From the NCBI GenBank assembly GCA_030591195.1, contig JAUVBO010000010.1:1-14177 (forward strand): a stretch of DNA of 14,177 nt, given 5' to 3'. Both the position numbers and the translations under genes were made by a program. This DNA is from Pseudomonadota bacterium (GTDB taxonomy: Bacteria; Myxococcota; Polyangia; GCA-2747355; JACKDQ01). The first letter of the stretch is position 1. The number at the start of each line of letters is the position of its first letter. Shown here in pieces: positions 5,909 to 13,609 of this stretch. The notes under the pieces were generated by a model that saw only the letters and a program-made list of their open reading frames with translations, searched no databases and was not told the origin of the DNA.

Positions 5909-7044
5909 CGGACCGTCACCTCCACCTTCTGCTCCGACCGGCAGCCCTCGAAGGGCTTGTAGTACTTCCGGCCGGTGGCGTACTCGGTGTAGATCGTCAC
6001 CCGCAGCCGGTGGGTCCCTGGCGACAGGCCGTGCTTGCCGATCTTGGCGCTGAAGCGGTTGTTGGTCGCCTTGCGGATCTTGACCCGGGCCCGGTAGATC
6101 ACCCGCGCGCCGGTGGTGGTCGCGACCTCGATGTAGGCCGGCGCCAGGTCAGGGTTGAACTCCGCCCGATCGAACGAGCCGCTGACGGTAATTCGCCTCT
6201 TGTTGCCGCTGGCCCTGACGCTGCCGAGGGTGATCTTCTTCTTATAGGTGCCGTACCAGTCGCGGAAGTGGGGCAGCAGCAGCTTGACCCCGGGAGGCGC
6301 CGAGCGCGCGATGCGGAAGGCCGCCAGCGAGACCTGCTTCTCCCGCTTGCTGTAGCTCTTGTGCTTGCCCGCGGTGTAGGACTCGCGAAAGACCACCGCG
6401 GCGAAGTAGCGCCCGGGCAGCAGCCCGAGGCCCGTGACGTGATTGCGGTAGCGAATCGAACGGGTGGAGATCCCCTTCGAGTGGTACTTCGAGCGGTAGA
6501 TCGCCTTGTCCTCGTTCTGGTACGGCGAGGCCGTCGGCAGGTAGCTGTCGTCGTAGATGTACCACTTGATCCGCATCCGCCGTCGACCCTTGACCCACTC
6601 GTCGGGGTAGTCGGCCTGCACGTGGATGTAGAAGTCGTCCGGATCGACGGTGGGGACCTTGTAGCTCGAGTAGGTCGGGTAGCTGCTGCTGCCCGACAGC
6701 CGCGCCACCGAGACCTCGAAGCCCTGGGGCGGCTTGTAGCGCGGGACCGCCTGGCCCTTGGCCCGGTAGATCGCCGTCCGCGCCTGTTTGAAGTTGTCGA
6801 GCGAGTTGGTGTAGATCTTCTGCAGCTCGCTCTTGTTGGTCGAGGCCCACTTCTTCATCTCCTTGATCAGCGCCGCCTGAGCGCCGAGGGCCTCGACCCG
6901 GGCCTTGGCCTTGGCCACCTTGCCCCGCTTGGCGGGCCGTGAGCCCGACGCCGGCACCTTGGGAATCGGGATCTGCGCCGCGGCCGTCACCGGCAGCAGA
7001 CAGCCGATAGCGACGAGCCGTAGCGTCGATAACGTTGGTCTCAT
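5905..7044 (-). CDS. Secreted protein of unknown family, 379 aa, basic, partly coiled
   Basis: No family is recognised. A signal peptide (LVAIGCLLPVTAAA, likely cut near AAAQ at about 23-24) is followed by a short Pro/Lys-rich segment. A helical, possibly coiled-coil region comes next (about 43-97, including AALIKEMKKW and LDNFKQARTAIYRAKG). After that lie two probable beta-rich domains, about 105-250 (many Tyr, for example FYIHVQADYPDEW) and about 265-379. The last ends in strands typical of immunoglobulin-like folds (GTHRLRVTIYTEYATG). The mature protein is strongly basic. The ATG at 7044 is 5 bases after the kinase stop. GGAG, overlapping that stop region, sits about 8 bases upstream. The downstream gene overlaps as ATGA. 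The layout of helical part then beta part resembles the 224-residue neighbour, but I see no clear sequence similarity between them. Confidence 0.8.
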   Translation of the reverse strand: MRPTLSTLRLVAIGCLLPVTAAAQIPIPKVPASGSRPAKRGKVAKAKARVEALGAQAALIKEMKKWASTNKSELQKIYTNSLDNFKQARTAIYRAKGQAVPRYKPPQGFEVSVARLSGSSSYPTYSSYKVPTVDPDDFYIHVQADYPDEWVKGRRRMRIKWYIYDDSYLPTASPYQNEDKAIYRSKYHSKGISTRSIRYRNHVTGLGLLPGRYFAAVVFRESYTAGKHKSYSKREKQVSLAAFRIARSAPPGVKLLLPHFRDWYGTYKKKITLGSVRASGNKRRITVSGSFDRAEFNPDLAPAYIEVATTTGARVIYRARVKIRKATNNRFSAKIGKHGLSPGTHRLRVTIYTEYATGRKYYKPFEGCRSEQKVEVTVR

Positions 7045-7049
7045 GTGCT

Positions 7050-9311
7050 CTACTCCGGGCCATCCTTGGCGCAGCGGAAGCCGACCATCGGCAGTCGCTG
7101 GCTGGCAAAGTTGAAGAACCGATAGGTCGCCGTCAAGCGCTCCTTGTGGAAGTCGCCGAAGCTCGCGCCCCGGATCACCCGGAACTTGCGCCAGGCCCGG
7201 CCGAAGCGGAACGCCCGCGGCGGCGTCGTCCGCCGGCCGCAGACCGTGGTGTAGCCGCCGAAGCGGTCGTCGACCCACTCGCCCGCGTTGCCTATCATAT
7301 CCCAGAGGCCGGCGATCGGCGTGCGCGCCGCCGGCTTGAGGATCGCTTGCTCCTTGCTGCACTTCTTGCCCTGGCGGCAGAAGTTCGCCGCCTCCGGGCC
7401 GGGAGGCTCGGCGCCGGACGGATAGAGCGACGTCAGATCCTCGCCGCGAGCCGCGAGCTCCCACTCGGCCTCGGTGGGCAGCCGCTTGCCCTGGTCCTGG
7501 CAATAGCTGCGGGCCTCCTTCCAGGTCACGCTGACCAGGGGCAGCTTGCCGTCACCCTTGGGCTTGAAACCCTTCCAGGGCGCCCCGCCCGCCACCGCCT
7601 CTCCCGCCGCGCCGCCGAGGAAGGCCGCGAAGTCACCCTCGGAGACCTCCCGCTGGTCGAGGTAGAACGGCCCGACCCGACACGGGTGTACCGGCCGCTC
7701 GAGCGGGCTACCGTCGGCCCGGCCCATCTTGAACGAGCCGCCGGCGACGTAGGTCATCCCGGCCACCAGCGGCGGACCCGCGTCGGTCGCGGTCCGGCCG
7801 TCGGGCGCTGGACCGGTGCCGGGCTTGCGCGCCACCGCGGCGTCGGCGGGCGACGCCGGCGCGTCGACCCCGGGGGAATCCACTCTCCGGGGATCACCCG
7901 CGGACCCGCCCGCGTCGCTGCCACCACCGCCACCTCCCTTGCCGACGGTCATCGCCACCACCACCACCGCCCCCACCACCACCACGCCGGCGCCGAGGAA
8001 GACCCAGACGGGCTTCTTGCCCACCACGCTCTGAGTCGCCTCGCCCACCGCTCCGGCCATCGGCGTCGGCCCGCCACCAGGCCCGCCACCGATCTTGCGG
8101 AACAGCTCGGGGCTCGACGGCGTGGGCTTGGCCACCGCCGCCTGCTCGGCCGTGGGCGGGATCGGCGAGCCAGTAGCGTCGGCCCGGCGCTGGCCCTGCT
8201 CGGTGATCTTCGTCGCCGGCAACGGCGTCGGGTGCTGACCTGCCGCCGGAGGCTGCGGCCCCGTCACCGGCACCGGCGTCGGCTCCACGCTCGAGCCGCC
8301 GGCTATCGGCTGATGCATGGTCTGGGGAATCGTCGGAGCGGCCACCTTGACGTCCACCGCGCCGACCAGCGCGTGGACCGCCGCGGCGAGCTCGCCCATC
8401 GTTTGGTAACGATCGTCCGGCCTGCGAGCCATCGCCCGCTCGATCACCGCGGCGATCTCGTCGGGCAGGTCGGCCCGCCGCTGCTTCGGCGGCACCGGCG
8501 ACTCCTTGCGCACCGTCTCGAGGGCGAGGATCGGGTTGGCCACCTCGTAGGGCAGTCGCCCGGTGAAGATCCGGTAGAGGATCACCCCCGTCGAGTAGAC
8601 GTCGCTGCGGTGGTCGACCGCCTTGCTGTCAGCGGCCTGCTCCGGCGAGATGTAGTCTGGCGTGCCCATCACCTGCGACGCTTGGGTCAGCTGGGTGCTG
8701 CCCTCCTGCTGCATCTTCGCGATGCCAAAGTCGAGCACCTTGACGAAGTCACAGTCGTCGCCCTTCTGGATCAGAAAGATGTTCTCCGGCTTCAGGTCCC
8801 GGTGGACGATCCCCCGGTCGTGGGCGGCCGACATCGCGTCGCAGACCTGCCCGATGATGTGCGCCGTGCGGGACACCGACAGGGTGCCTTCCCGGTCCAC
8901 CACGTCGGACAGTGGGCTGCCCTCGAGGAACTCCTCGACGATGTAGTGAACGTTGTCCTCGGTCTTGTTGACGTCGAAGACGTCGAGGATGTTGGGGTGC
9001 TTGAGCTGGCTCGCCGAGCGAGCCTCGCGGTGAAAGCGCGCGAGGATCTCTTCGTTGGGGCTCAGCTGCATGTGCAGCATCTTGATCGCGAAGGCCGAGT
9101 CGAGCCGGACGTGGCGCGCCTCGTAGACCGACCCCATCCCCCCGCTGCCGATTCGGCGGACGATCTGATAGGTCCCCGCGACCTGGCGGCCGATAAACGG
9201 GTCGTTGGCCGCCGAGACCTCGGCGGTACCCATCAGGGTCGCTCCGTCATAAGGACAACGCAAATACCCCTGGTCAAACTCGCGGTGACAGGTCGGGCAG
9301 CGCCTGCTCAT
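7050..9311 (-). CDS. Transmembrane Ser/Thr protein kinase with C-terminal SUMF1/FGE-like domain
   Basis: The protein is 753 residues. An N-terminal zinc-ribbon-like segment (CPTCHREF, then CPYDGATL, 5-26) is followed by a Hanks-type kinase (about 47-315). It has the Gly loop GSGGMGSVYEA (55-65), Lys77 in AIKML, HRDLKPEN (170-177), DFG (194-196) and GTPDYISPEQ (216-225), so all catalytic residues are present. A Pro-rich linker (about 323-430), one membrane helix (about 434-456) and a Gly/Asp linker lead to a SUMF1/formylglycine-generating-enzyme fold (about 516-748). Its landmarks are GGSFKMG, GKRLPTEAEWELAARG, GNAGEWVDD, RVIRGASF and VGFRCA. The two cysteines used by true FGEs after RGGS are absent, so this domain is more likely a binding or sensing module outside the membrane. 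Such fusions are frequent in Myxococcota. The two downstream secreted-protein genes are tightly linked and may be partners. Confidence 0.93.
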   Translation of the reverse strand: MSRRCPTCHREFDQGYLRCPYDGATLMGTAEVSAANDPFIGRQVAGTYQIVRRIGSGGMGSVYEARHVRLDSAFAIKMLHMQLSPNEEILARFHREARSASQLKHPNILDVFDVNKTEDNVHYIVEEFLEGSPLSDVVDREGTLSVSRTAHIIGQVCDAMSAAHDRGIVHRDLKPENIFLIQKGDDCDFVKVLDFGIAKMQQEGSTQLTQASQVMGTPDYISPEQAADSKAVDHRSDVYSTGVILYRIFTGRLPYEVANPILALETVRKESPVPPKQRRADLPDEIAAVIERAMARRPDDRYQTMGELAAAVHALVGAVDVKVAAPTIPQTMHQPIAGGSSVEPTPVPVTGPQPPAAGQHPTPLPATKITEQGQRRADATGSPIPPTAEQAAVAKPTPSSPELFRKIGGGPGGGPTPMAGAVGEATQSVVGKKPVWVFLGAGVVVVGAVVVVAMTVGKGGGGGGSDAGGSAGDPRRVDSPGVDAPASPADAAVARKPGTGPAPDGRTATDAGPPLVAGMTYVAGGSFKMGRADGSPLERPVHPCRVGPFYLDQREVSEGDFAAFLGGAAGEAVAGGAPWKGFKPKGDGKLPLVSVTWKEARSYCQDQGKRLPTEAEWELAARGEDLTSLYPSGAEPPGPEAANFCRQGKKCSKEQAILKPAARTPIAGLWDMIGNAGEWVDDRFGGYTTVCGRRTTPPRAFRFGRAWRKFRVIRGASFGDFHKERLTATYRFFNFASQRLPMVGFRCAKDGPE
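7952..7986. repeat. CCA-rich low-complexity tract encoding the kinase membrane helix
   Basis: A run of CAC/ACC triplets on the plus strand is GTG (Val) codons on the coding strand, giving the AGVVVVGAVVVVAMTV part of the kinase's membrane helix. The same region continues into Gly codons of the adjacent linker (GKGGGGGGSDAGG). It is best explained by protein composition rather than by a regulatory repeat. Confidence 0.5.
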
Positions 9312-9412
9312 CCAAGCCCCCCGCTACGGGTTGCGCTCTGCAACTGACTGGTTTGATAGACGGAAAAGAATACACGCTGGGGGCCGATTGAGCCAGGCGG
9401 GCTCGACCGCGG

Positions 9413-10306
9413 TCAGCCGTGGACCCGATCGACGAAGTCAACCAGCCAGCGGTTGATCGACTCGGACTGCTCGATCAGCGCGAAGTGGGTACCGCCGGGC
9501 ACCTCGTGGTAGGTCGCCGCGGGCATCGCCGCGACCATCCGCCGGGCCACCCGCGGCGGCGTCAGCCAATCACGGGAGCCGGCGACGACCAGCGCCGGGC
9601 AGGCCACCTCGGGCAGCAGATCCCAGGCGTTGTGCTCGGCCAGCGCGAGCATCGTCCTGGTGTAGATCCGCTTGTCCACCCCCGCCACCGAGCGAACGTT
9701 GGCGGCGAAGACGTCGCGGTCGGCCGATCGACCGACGAAGGTCATCTTCGACATCGCCGAGAAGGCGACGTCGGGGATCGCCACCGCCAGGTCGAAGGCT
9801 CCCTGCATCAGGTCGGGGTGACGATGGAGCCAGCCAAAGAGGCCTCGCGTCGCGCGGGCCACGGGGCTGGGGAAGGCATCGTCAAAGGGACGCCCGCAGC
9901 CACCGAGCAGGGCGACGATGCCGCGGACCCGGTCGGGGTGGGCACGGACGACCTCCAGCGAGACCTGTACCCCCATGCTCCAGCCGACGAGGATCGCGTC
10001 GTCGATCTCGAGGTGGTCGAGGATCGCCACCACGTCCCCGGCGTGGCGGGCCATCGAGACGTCGGCCTCGGGGGGCATCACGCTCTGGCCGATGCCCCGG
10101 TAGTCCCAGCAGAGGACGCGGTAGCGCCCGCGCAGGGCCTGCACCTGCTTGACCGCGCCCGGGTAACGCACGCCGATGCCGTTGGCGAAGACGACTGTCG
10201 GACCGGCGCCAAAGGCCTGGTAGAGCAACTCGACGCCGTCGTCGGTGCCGACCCGTCCCTGCTCCATCGTGCCCAGGGCGGCGTTGATCCCGGCTGGGGT
10301 GTCCAT
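9413..10306 (-). CDS. Alpha/beta hydrolase
   Basis: The protein of 297 residues has the alpha/beta hydrolase plan: an early strand with TVVFANGIGV (37-46, oxyanion side), CWDYRGIGQS (66-75), the nucleophile elbow VGWSMG (Ser110), a helical cap (about 140-215), SRDWLTP with the likely acid Asp246, and GGTHF with His274. The triad Ser110-Asp246-His274 is complete. It resembles the 3-oxoadipate enol-lactonase/esterase type, but I cannot name a substrate. No signal peptide is visible, so it is probably cytosolic. The start at 10306 has AGAGG about 8 bases upstream; Met14 has no such site. The frame stays open upstream but only as a shadow of the lipoprotein gene. It lies 82 bases after that gene and 101 before the kinase, all on the same strand, so co-transcription is possible but not shown. 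Confidence 0.88.
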   Translation of the reverse strand: MDTPAGINAALGTMEQGRVGTDDGVELLYQAFGAGPTVVFANGIGVRYPGAVKQVQALRGRYRVLCWDYRGIGQSVMPPEADVSMARHAGDVVAILDHLEIDDAILVGWSMGVQVSLEVVRAHPDRVRGIVALLGGCGRPFDDAFPSPVARATRGLFGWLHRHPDLMQGAFDLAVAIPDVAFSAMSKMTFVGRSADRDVFAANVRSVAGVDKRIYTRTMLALAEHNAWDLLPEVACPALVVAGSRDWLTPPRVARRMVAAMPAATYHEVPGGTHFALIEQSESINRWLVDFVDRVHG

Positions 10307-10388
10307 TGATCGGCCTCTCGCGAAGGACCAGACCACGCGTGGCGGCTGATCGGGAGCTGTTGGGCCCTCGGGGCTCAGGCAGCGGCGC

Positions 10389-11417
10389 TCAGGCGGCGCT
10401 GTCGGCGTCGGGCTGGGAATCCTGCGGGGTGGCATCGACGCCGCTGTCGACGGCCGGTGCATCAGGATCGGGGCCGTCGACCTGGCCATCGGGCGCCGGG
10501 CCGTCGAGCTGTCCGTCCGCCGGCGTTCCTTGGTCGACGCCAAGATCGTCCACGCCGAGATCATCCACGCCGATGTCGGGGGCCAGGTCCGGGCCCGCGT
10601 CCACCGGCACGCCCTCGCACTTGCCCTCGGTCGGCGCGCAGGTCCCCAGCGGGCAGAAGGGCCCCTCCGCCGGGCCTGCCGAGCCTCCGCAGTTGCAGAT
10701 GCCGCTCTGGCAGTTCTCGGCCGTCTTGCAGATCGAGTTGCCATCGCAGGCGCAGTGGCCCTGGACGCAGCGCGGGTTCGGCTGGCTGCAAACAGGCCCG
10801 CTGCTGTTGGTCTCGCTGCCGCAGGTGCACTTGCCGCCGGTGCAGCTCTCGCCCCACCCGCAGCTGAGCTTGCCGCCGCAGAGGCACTTGCCCTCGACGC
10901 ACAGGTTCTCGCCGGTGCAGCCGTCCCGGCCGCCGCAGACACACTTGTTCGACGCCGTGTCACAGGTGTTGCTGTTGGTGCAGTCGCCGTCGGCCGAGCA
11001 TCCGGCCTGACAGGCCGACCCGGCGCAGAACATCTTGTCGCCGCACGACTGGTGGGCCTGCAGGTCGTCCTTGTCAGCCGTGCCGTCGCAGTCGGTGTCC
11101 CTGCCGTCGCACGTCTCGGCGGAGGGCTGGACCACCTGCTTGCACGTCCCGACCCCCGATGCCTCACACTGCTGCGCGCCCTGGGAGCAGGTTCCGTGCT
11201 GGCCCGCGACCGTGCAGGGGCCGCCCGGCGTGCAGGTCTTCATGTCCGGCGTCGGACCGAGGTCCGGCTTCGCGTCGGCGGCGCCGTCGTCCACCGCACC
11301 GTCCACTGGCTCGGCGTTGAGCTGGTCGAAGTCGAGCGCCGCCGTGCAGGCGAGCGACAGCAACCCGACCGCAGCCAGGGCGAGGGCGAGCCTGATGACC
11401 TGAGCCCGTACGGACAT
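10389..11417 (-). CDS. Cys-rich lipoprotein with EGF-like repeats and an acidic tail
   Basis: The protein of 342 residues carries a lipoprotein signal ending LLSLAC (Cys24). An acidic spacer (about 36-58) is followed by a region of about 210 residues (62-267) holding more than 35 cysteines. Short units such as CVEGKCLCGGKLSCG and CTGGKCTCG look like EGF-type or similar disulfide repeats. It also contains TCDGRDTDCDG (102-112), the Asp-bracketed cysteine motif seen in many myxobacterial and MopE-like surface proteins, likely to bind Ca2+ or another metal. The tail (272-342) is Asp/Pro/Ala-rich with short repeats and no cysteine. The start is the ATG at 11417, with GGAGGAT 6 bases upstream; an ATG five codons earlier overlaps that site. 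Function is unknown, probably cell-surface. It lies between nadE and the hydrolase on the same strand. Confidence 0.82.
   Translation of the reverse strand: MSVRAQVIRLALALAAVGLLSLACTAALDFDQLNAEPVDGAVDDGAADAKPDLGPTPDMKTCTPGGPCTVAGQHGTCSQGAQQCEASGVGTCKQVVQPSAETCDGRDTDCDGTADKDDLQAHQSCGDKMFCAGSACQAGCSADGDCTNSNTCDTASNKCVCGGRDGCTGENLCVEGKCLCGGKLSCGWGESCTGGKCTCGSETNSSGPVCSQPNPRCVQGHCACDGNSICKTAENCQSGICNCGGSAGPAEGPFCPLGTCAPTEGKCEGVPVDAGPDLAPDIGVDDLGVDDLGVDQGTPADGQLDGPAPDGQVDGPDPDAPAVDSGVDATPQDSQPDADSAA
10464..10517 (-). repeat. Two imperfect 27-bp repeats in the lipoprotein tail
   Basis: Coding-strand residues 301-309 and 310-318 read DGQLDGPAP and DGQVDGPDP, two adjacent 9-residue units. The repeats keep frame and Asp content, so they look like tail expansion within the gene. 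Confidence 0.6.
10531..10575 (-). repeat. Three 15-bp tandem repeats in the lipoprotein tail
   Basis: Plus-strand units 10531-10545, 10546-10560 and 10561-10575 (TCGTCCACGCCGAGA and close variants) encode the GVDDLGVDDLGVDQ part of the acidic tail. The first unit is the most diverged. Fifteen is a multiple of three, so copy-number change would keep the frame. Confidence 0.65.
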
Positions 11418-11503
11418 CGCGCAATCCTCCATCTACTAGCCAGTAGTCCTTGGTCAACTCTACCGAAGCCGGTGGCCCCGCACAACCGACGCCCGGCTCG
11501 CGC

Positions 11504-13540
11504 TCACGCCTCGCCGAACCGCTCGACCTCCTCGACCCACGCCGCGACCTGGGCGTCCGAGGGCATCCGCCAGTCGCCCCGCGGCGACAGGGCCACCATG
11601 CCGACCTTCGGACCATCGGCCGTGCAGGAGCGCTTGAACTGGTTGGCGAAGAACCGGCGGAAGAAGAGCGACAGCCAGCGCTTGAGCTCCTCGACGGGGT
11701 AGCGCTCGCCGAAGGCCTCCCCGGCGAGCTCGAGGATCCGGGTCGGTCGGGCACCGTGCCGGACGAAGTGATAGAGAAAGAAGTCGTGCAGCTCGTAGGG
11801 GCCGATGGCCTCCTCTGTCAGCTGGGCGATCTCCCCGTTGGAGTCGACCGGCAGCAGCTCGGGTGAGATCGGCGTGTCGAGGATCGACAGCAGCACCTCG
11901 CGCAGCCGGGCGGGATCGCCCGCGGACCAGCTCTCGAGCCGCTCGTTGGCGACCCAGCGGATGACGAACTGGATCAGCGTCTTCGGCACGCTGGCGTTGA
12001 CGTCGTACATCGAGATCTGGTCGCCGGCATAGGTCGCCCATCCGAGCGCCTTCTCCGACAGGTCTCCGGTACCGACCACCAGCCCGTCGTGCTGGTTGGC
12101 GAGGGTCATCAGCAGCAGCGTTCGCAGCCGCGCCTGGACGTTCTCCACCGTGGTGTCGGCCAGGGCCGGATCGGCGCGCAGCCGCTGCACCAGCGCCTCG
12201 ACCGTGGCGTCATCTCCATCGCCGCCGGCTGCCGGGTGCGCCACCGCCGCGAGCACCACCCGGCTCATCTCCGAGACCGACACCTCACGGAAGCGAGCAC
12301 CGAGGGCCTCGGTCAGCAGCTCGGCGTTGCCGCGGGTGGTGCGCGACGTGCCGAGCCCCGGCATGGTGACGCAGTCGAGGCTCGATCGTGGCAGGCCGAG
12401 CAGGTCGAGGGCCACGGCCGAGACCAGCGCCGCGTGAGTCGAGTCGAGCCCGCCAGAGACTCCGAGCACCAGCCGGTCGATCCCGGCGGCTTTGATCCTC
12501 GTCGCCAGCGCGTTGGTCTGGATCTCGAAGATCTCCCAGCAGCGGGTGGCGAGGGTCGCCGGATCTTTCGGCAGGAACGGGTGGGGGGAGACCTCCCGCC
12601 GCAGGGGACGGCTGACGTCGGCGGGGGCGCCAAACCGCACGCGCCGGAAAGCCGGGCCCGAGGCGAGCAGCTCCCGGGCACAGTCGGAGAAGGTGCCGGT
12701 GACCAGCCGCTCGTGCAAGAGCGCCTCGAGGTCGACGTCCACCGTCAGCAGCTGGTTGTCGCGGCTGAAGCGGACCGAGCTCGACAGCTCGCGGCCGTTC
12801 TCGACGATGAAAGCGTCGGCATCGAAGGCGAGGTCCGTCGACGACTCGCCCGGGCCGGCGGCGACGTAGATATAGGCGCACTTGCCCCGATCGGCGGCCG
12901 AGCAGGCCAGCAGGCGCCGCAGCTCGGCCTTGCCGATGGTGAAGTTGGAGGCCGAGAGGTTGCAGATCACGTTCGCGCCAGCCGACACCAGCCGTGCGCT
13001 CGGCGGCTGCTGGACCCAGAGGTCCTCGCAGATCTCGACCCCCACCGCTAACGGTGATGCTCCGTCAGCCTCGAACAGCAGATCCGTGCCGAAGGGGACC
13101 TCCGCGCCACTCAGTCCCACCGTGGCGCCCTGCGCCACCTCGGTGCCCGGGCGGAACCAGCGGGCCTCCTCGAACTCGCGGTAGGACGGCAGGTAGGCCT
13201 TGGGCACCAGACCGACAACGCGCCCGCCGGAGATCGCCGCGGCGACGTTGTAGATCCCGGCGCCGACCACCAACGGCAGGCCCACCAGCGCCAGGGGGGC
13301 GAGCTCGCGCCCCTGCTCGGCGAGGGCCACCAGCGACTCGCGGCAAGCCTCGAGCAGGCGCCGGTCGAAGAACAGGTCACGTACCGAGTAGGCTGACAGC
13401 CCCAGCTCGGGAAAAACCACCAGCGCGCTGCCCTCGGCGTCGGCCTGACGCCAGAGAGCTAGGGTGTTGGCGCGGTTCTCGGCGAAGTCCGCGACCCCGC
13501 AGGCTGGCACCGCGGCGCTGACCCGGGCAAATCCCCGCAT
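11504..13540 (-). CDS. nadE: Glutamine-dependent NAD+ synthetase
   Basis: The enzyme turns nicotinic acid adenine dinucleotide into NAD+ with ATP, taking ammonia from glutamine; it is the last step of NAD synthesis, in the cytosol. The protein is 678 residues, the size of the long glutamine-dependent form (M. tuberculosis NadE is 679). Its N-terminal nitrilase-like glutaminase domain (about 5-300) has the triad Glu45 (VVFPELGLSAYS), Lys114 (VPKAYLPSY) and Cys171 (GVEICEDLW). The synthetase domain (about 330-660) has the PP-loop SGGLDS (362-367), MPGLGTSR, GTGDLSEKALGWATYAGD (490-507) and NASVPKTLI. I prefer the ATG at 13540, with AGAGG 8 bases upstream, over an in-frame GTG nine bases earlier. 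It lies 69 bases after the radical SAM gene, so both may share a transcript. Confidence 0.96.
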   Translation of the reverse strand: MRGFARVSAAVPACGVADFAENRANTLALWRQADAEGSALVVFPELGLSAYSVRDLFFDRRLLEACRESLVALAEQGRELAPLALVGLPLVVGAGIYNVAAAISGGRVVGLVPKAYLPSYREFEEARWFRPGTEVAQGATVGLSGAEVPFGTDLLFEADGASPLAVGVEICEDLWVQQPPSARLVSAGANVICNLSASNFTIGKAELRRLLACSAADRGKCAYIYVAAGPGESSTDLAFDADAFIVENGRELSSSVRFSRDNQLLTVDVDLEALLHERLVTGTFSDCARELLASGPAFRRVRFGAPADVSRPLRREVSPHPFLPKDPATLATRCWEIFEIQTNALATRIKAAGIDRLVLGVSGGLDSTHAALVSAVALDLLGLPRSSLDCVTMPGLGTSRTTRGNAELLTEALGARFREVSVSEMSRVVLAAVAHPAAGGDGDDATVEALVQRLRADPALADTTVENVQARLRTLLLMTLANQHDGLVVGTGDLSEKALGWATYAGDQISMYDVNASVPKTLIQFVIRWVANERLESWSAGDPARLREVLLSILDTPISPELLPVDSNGEIAQLTEEAIGPYELHDFFLYHFVRHGARPTRILELAGEAFGERYPVEELKRWLSLFFRRFFANQFKRSCTADGPKVGMVALSPRGDWRMPSDAQVAAWVEEVERFGEA

Positions 13541-13609
13541 TCGCTTCACCTCTGTTGATCGCTACTGTCTCCGTCGTAACACCGACCGGGCCGGACGGGC
13601 AACCGGCGG

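Noticed and set aside
7035..9347. A plus-strand open frame of 770 codons opposite the kinase gene
   Set aside because: It is a GC-rich shadow: low-complexity Arg/His/Val/Asp composition and no domain, while the opposite strand encodes a complete kinase and SUMF1 domain.
9405..9414. Palindrome GACCGCGGTC at the hydrolase stop codon as a terminator
   Set aside because: It is a perfect 10-bp palindrome with no loop and no following U-run; likely chance in this GC-rich DNA.
10362..10376. Possible hairpin after the lipoprotein stop (GAGCCC-CGA-GGGCCC on the minus strand)
   Set aside because: The stem has a mismatch in six pairs, the loop is 3 bases and no U-tract follows, so I cannot support a terminator.
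10307..11167. N-terminal extension of about 287 codons of the hydrolase frame
   Set aside because: It is Arg/Ala/Ser/Thr-rich and antiregister to the Cys-rich lipoprotein; the hydrolase fold starts at the ATG at 10306, which has its own ribosome binding site.
11433..11446. Small inverted repeat CTACT-AGCC-AGTAG upstream of the lipoprotein gene
   Set aside because: The stem is only 5 bp, with no U-tract and no extension; chance is a sufficient explanation.
11430..11457. TTGACC on the minus strand (complement of 11452-11457) as a -35 box for the lipoprotein gene
   Set aside because: The best -10 at a proper distance is TAGATG (3/6), and the start point would then cut through the ribosome binding site.
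12089..13051. A plus-strand open frame of 320 codons inside nadE
   Set aside because: It lies fully antisense to conserved NadE motifs and has no recognisable family or ribosome binding site.
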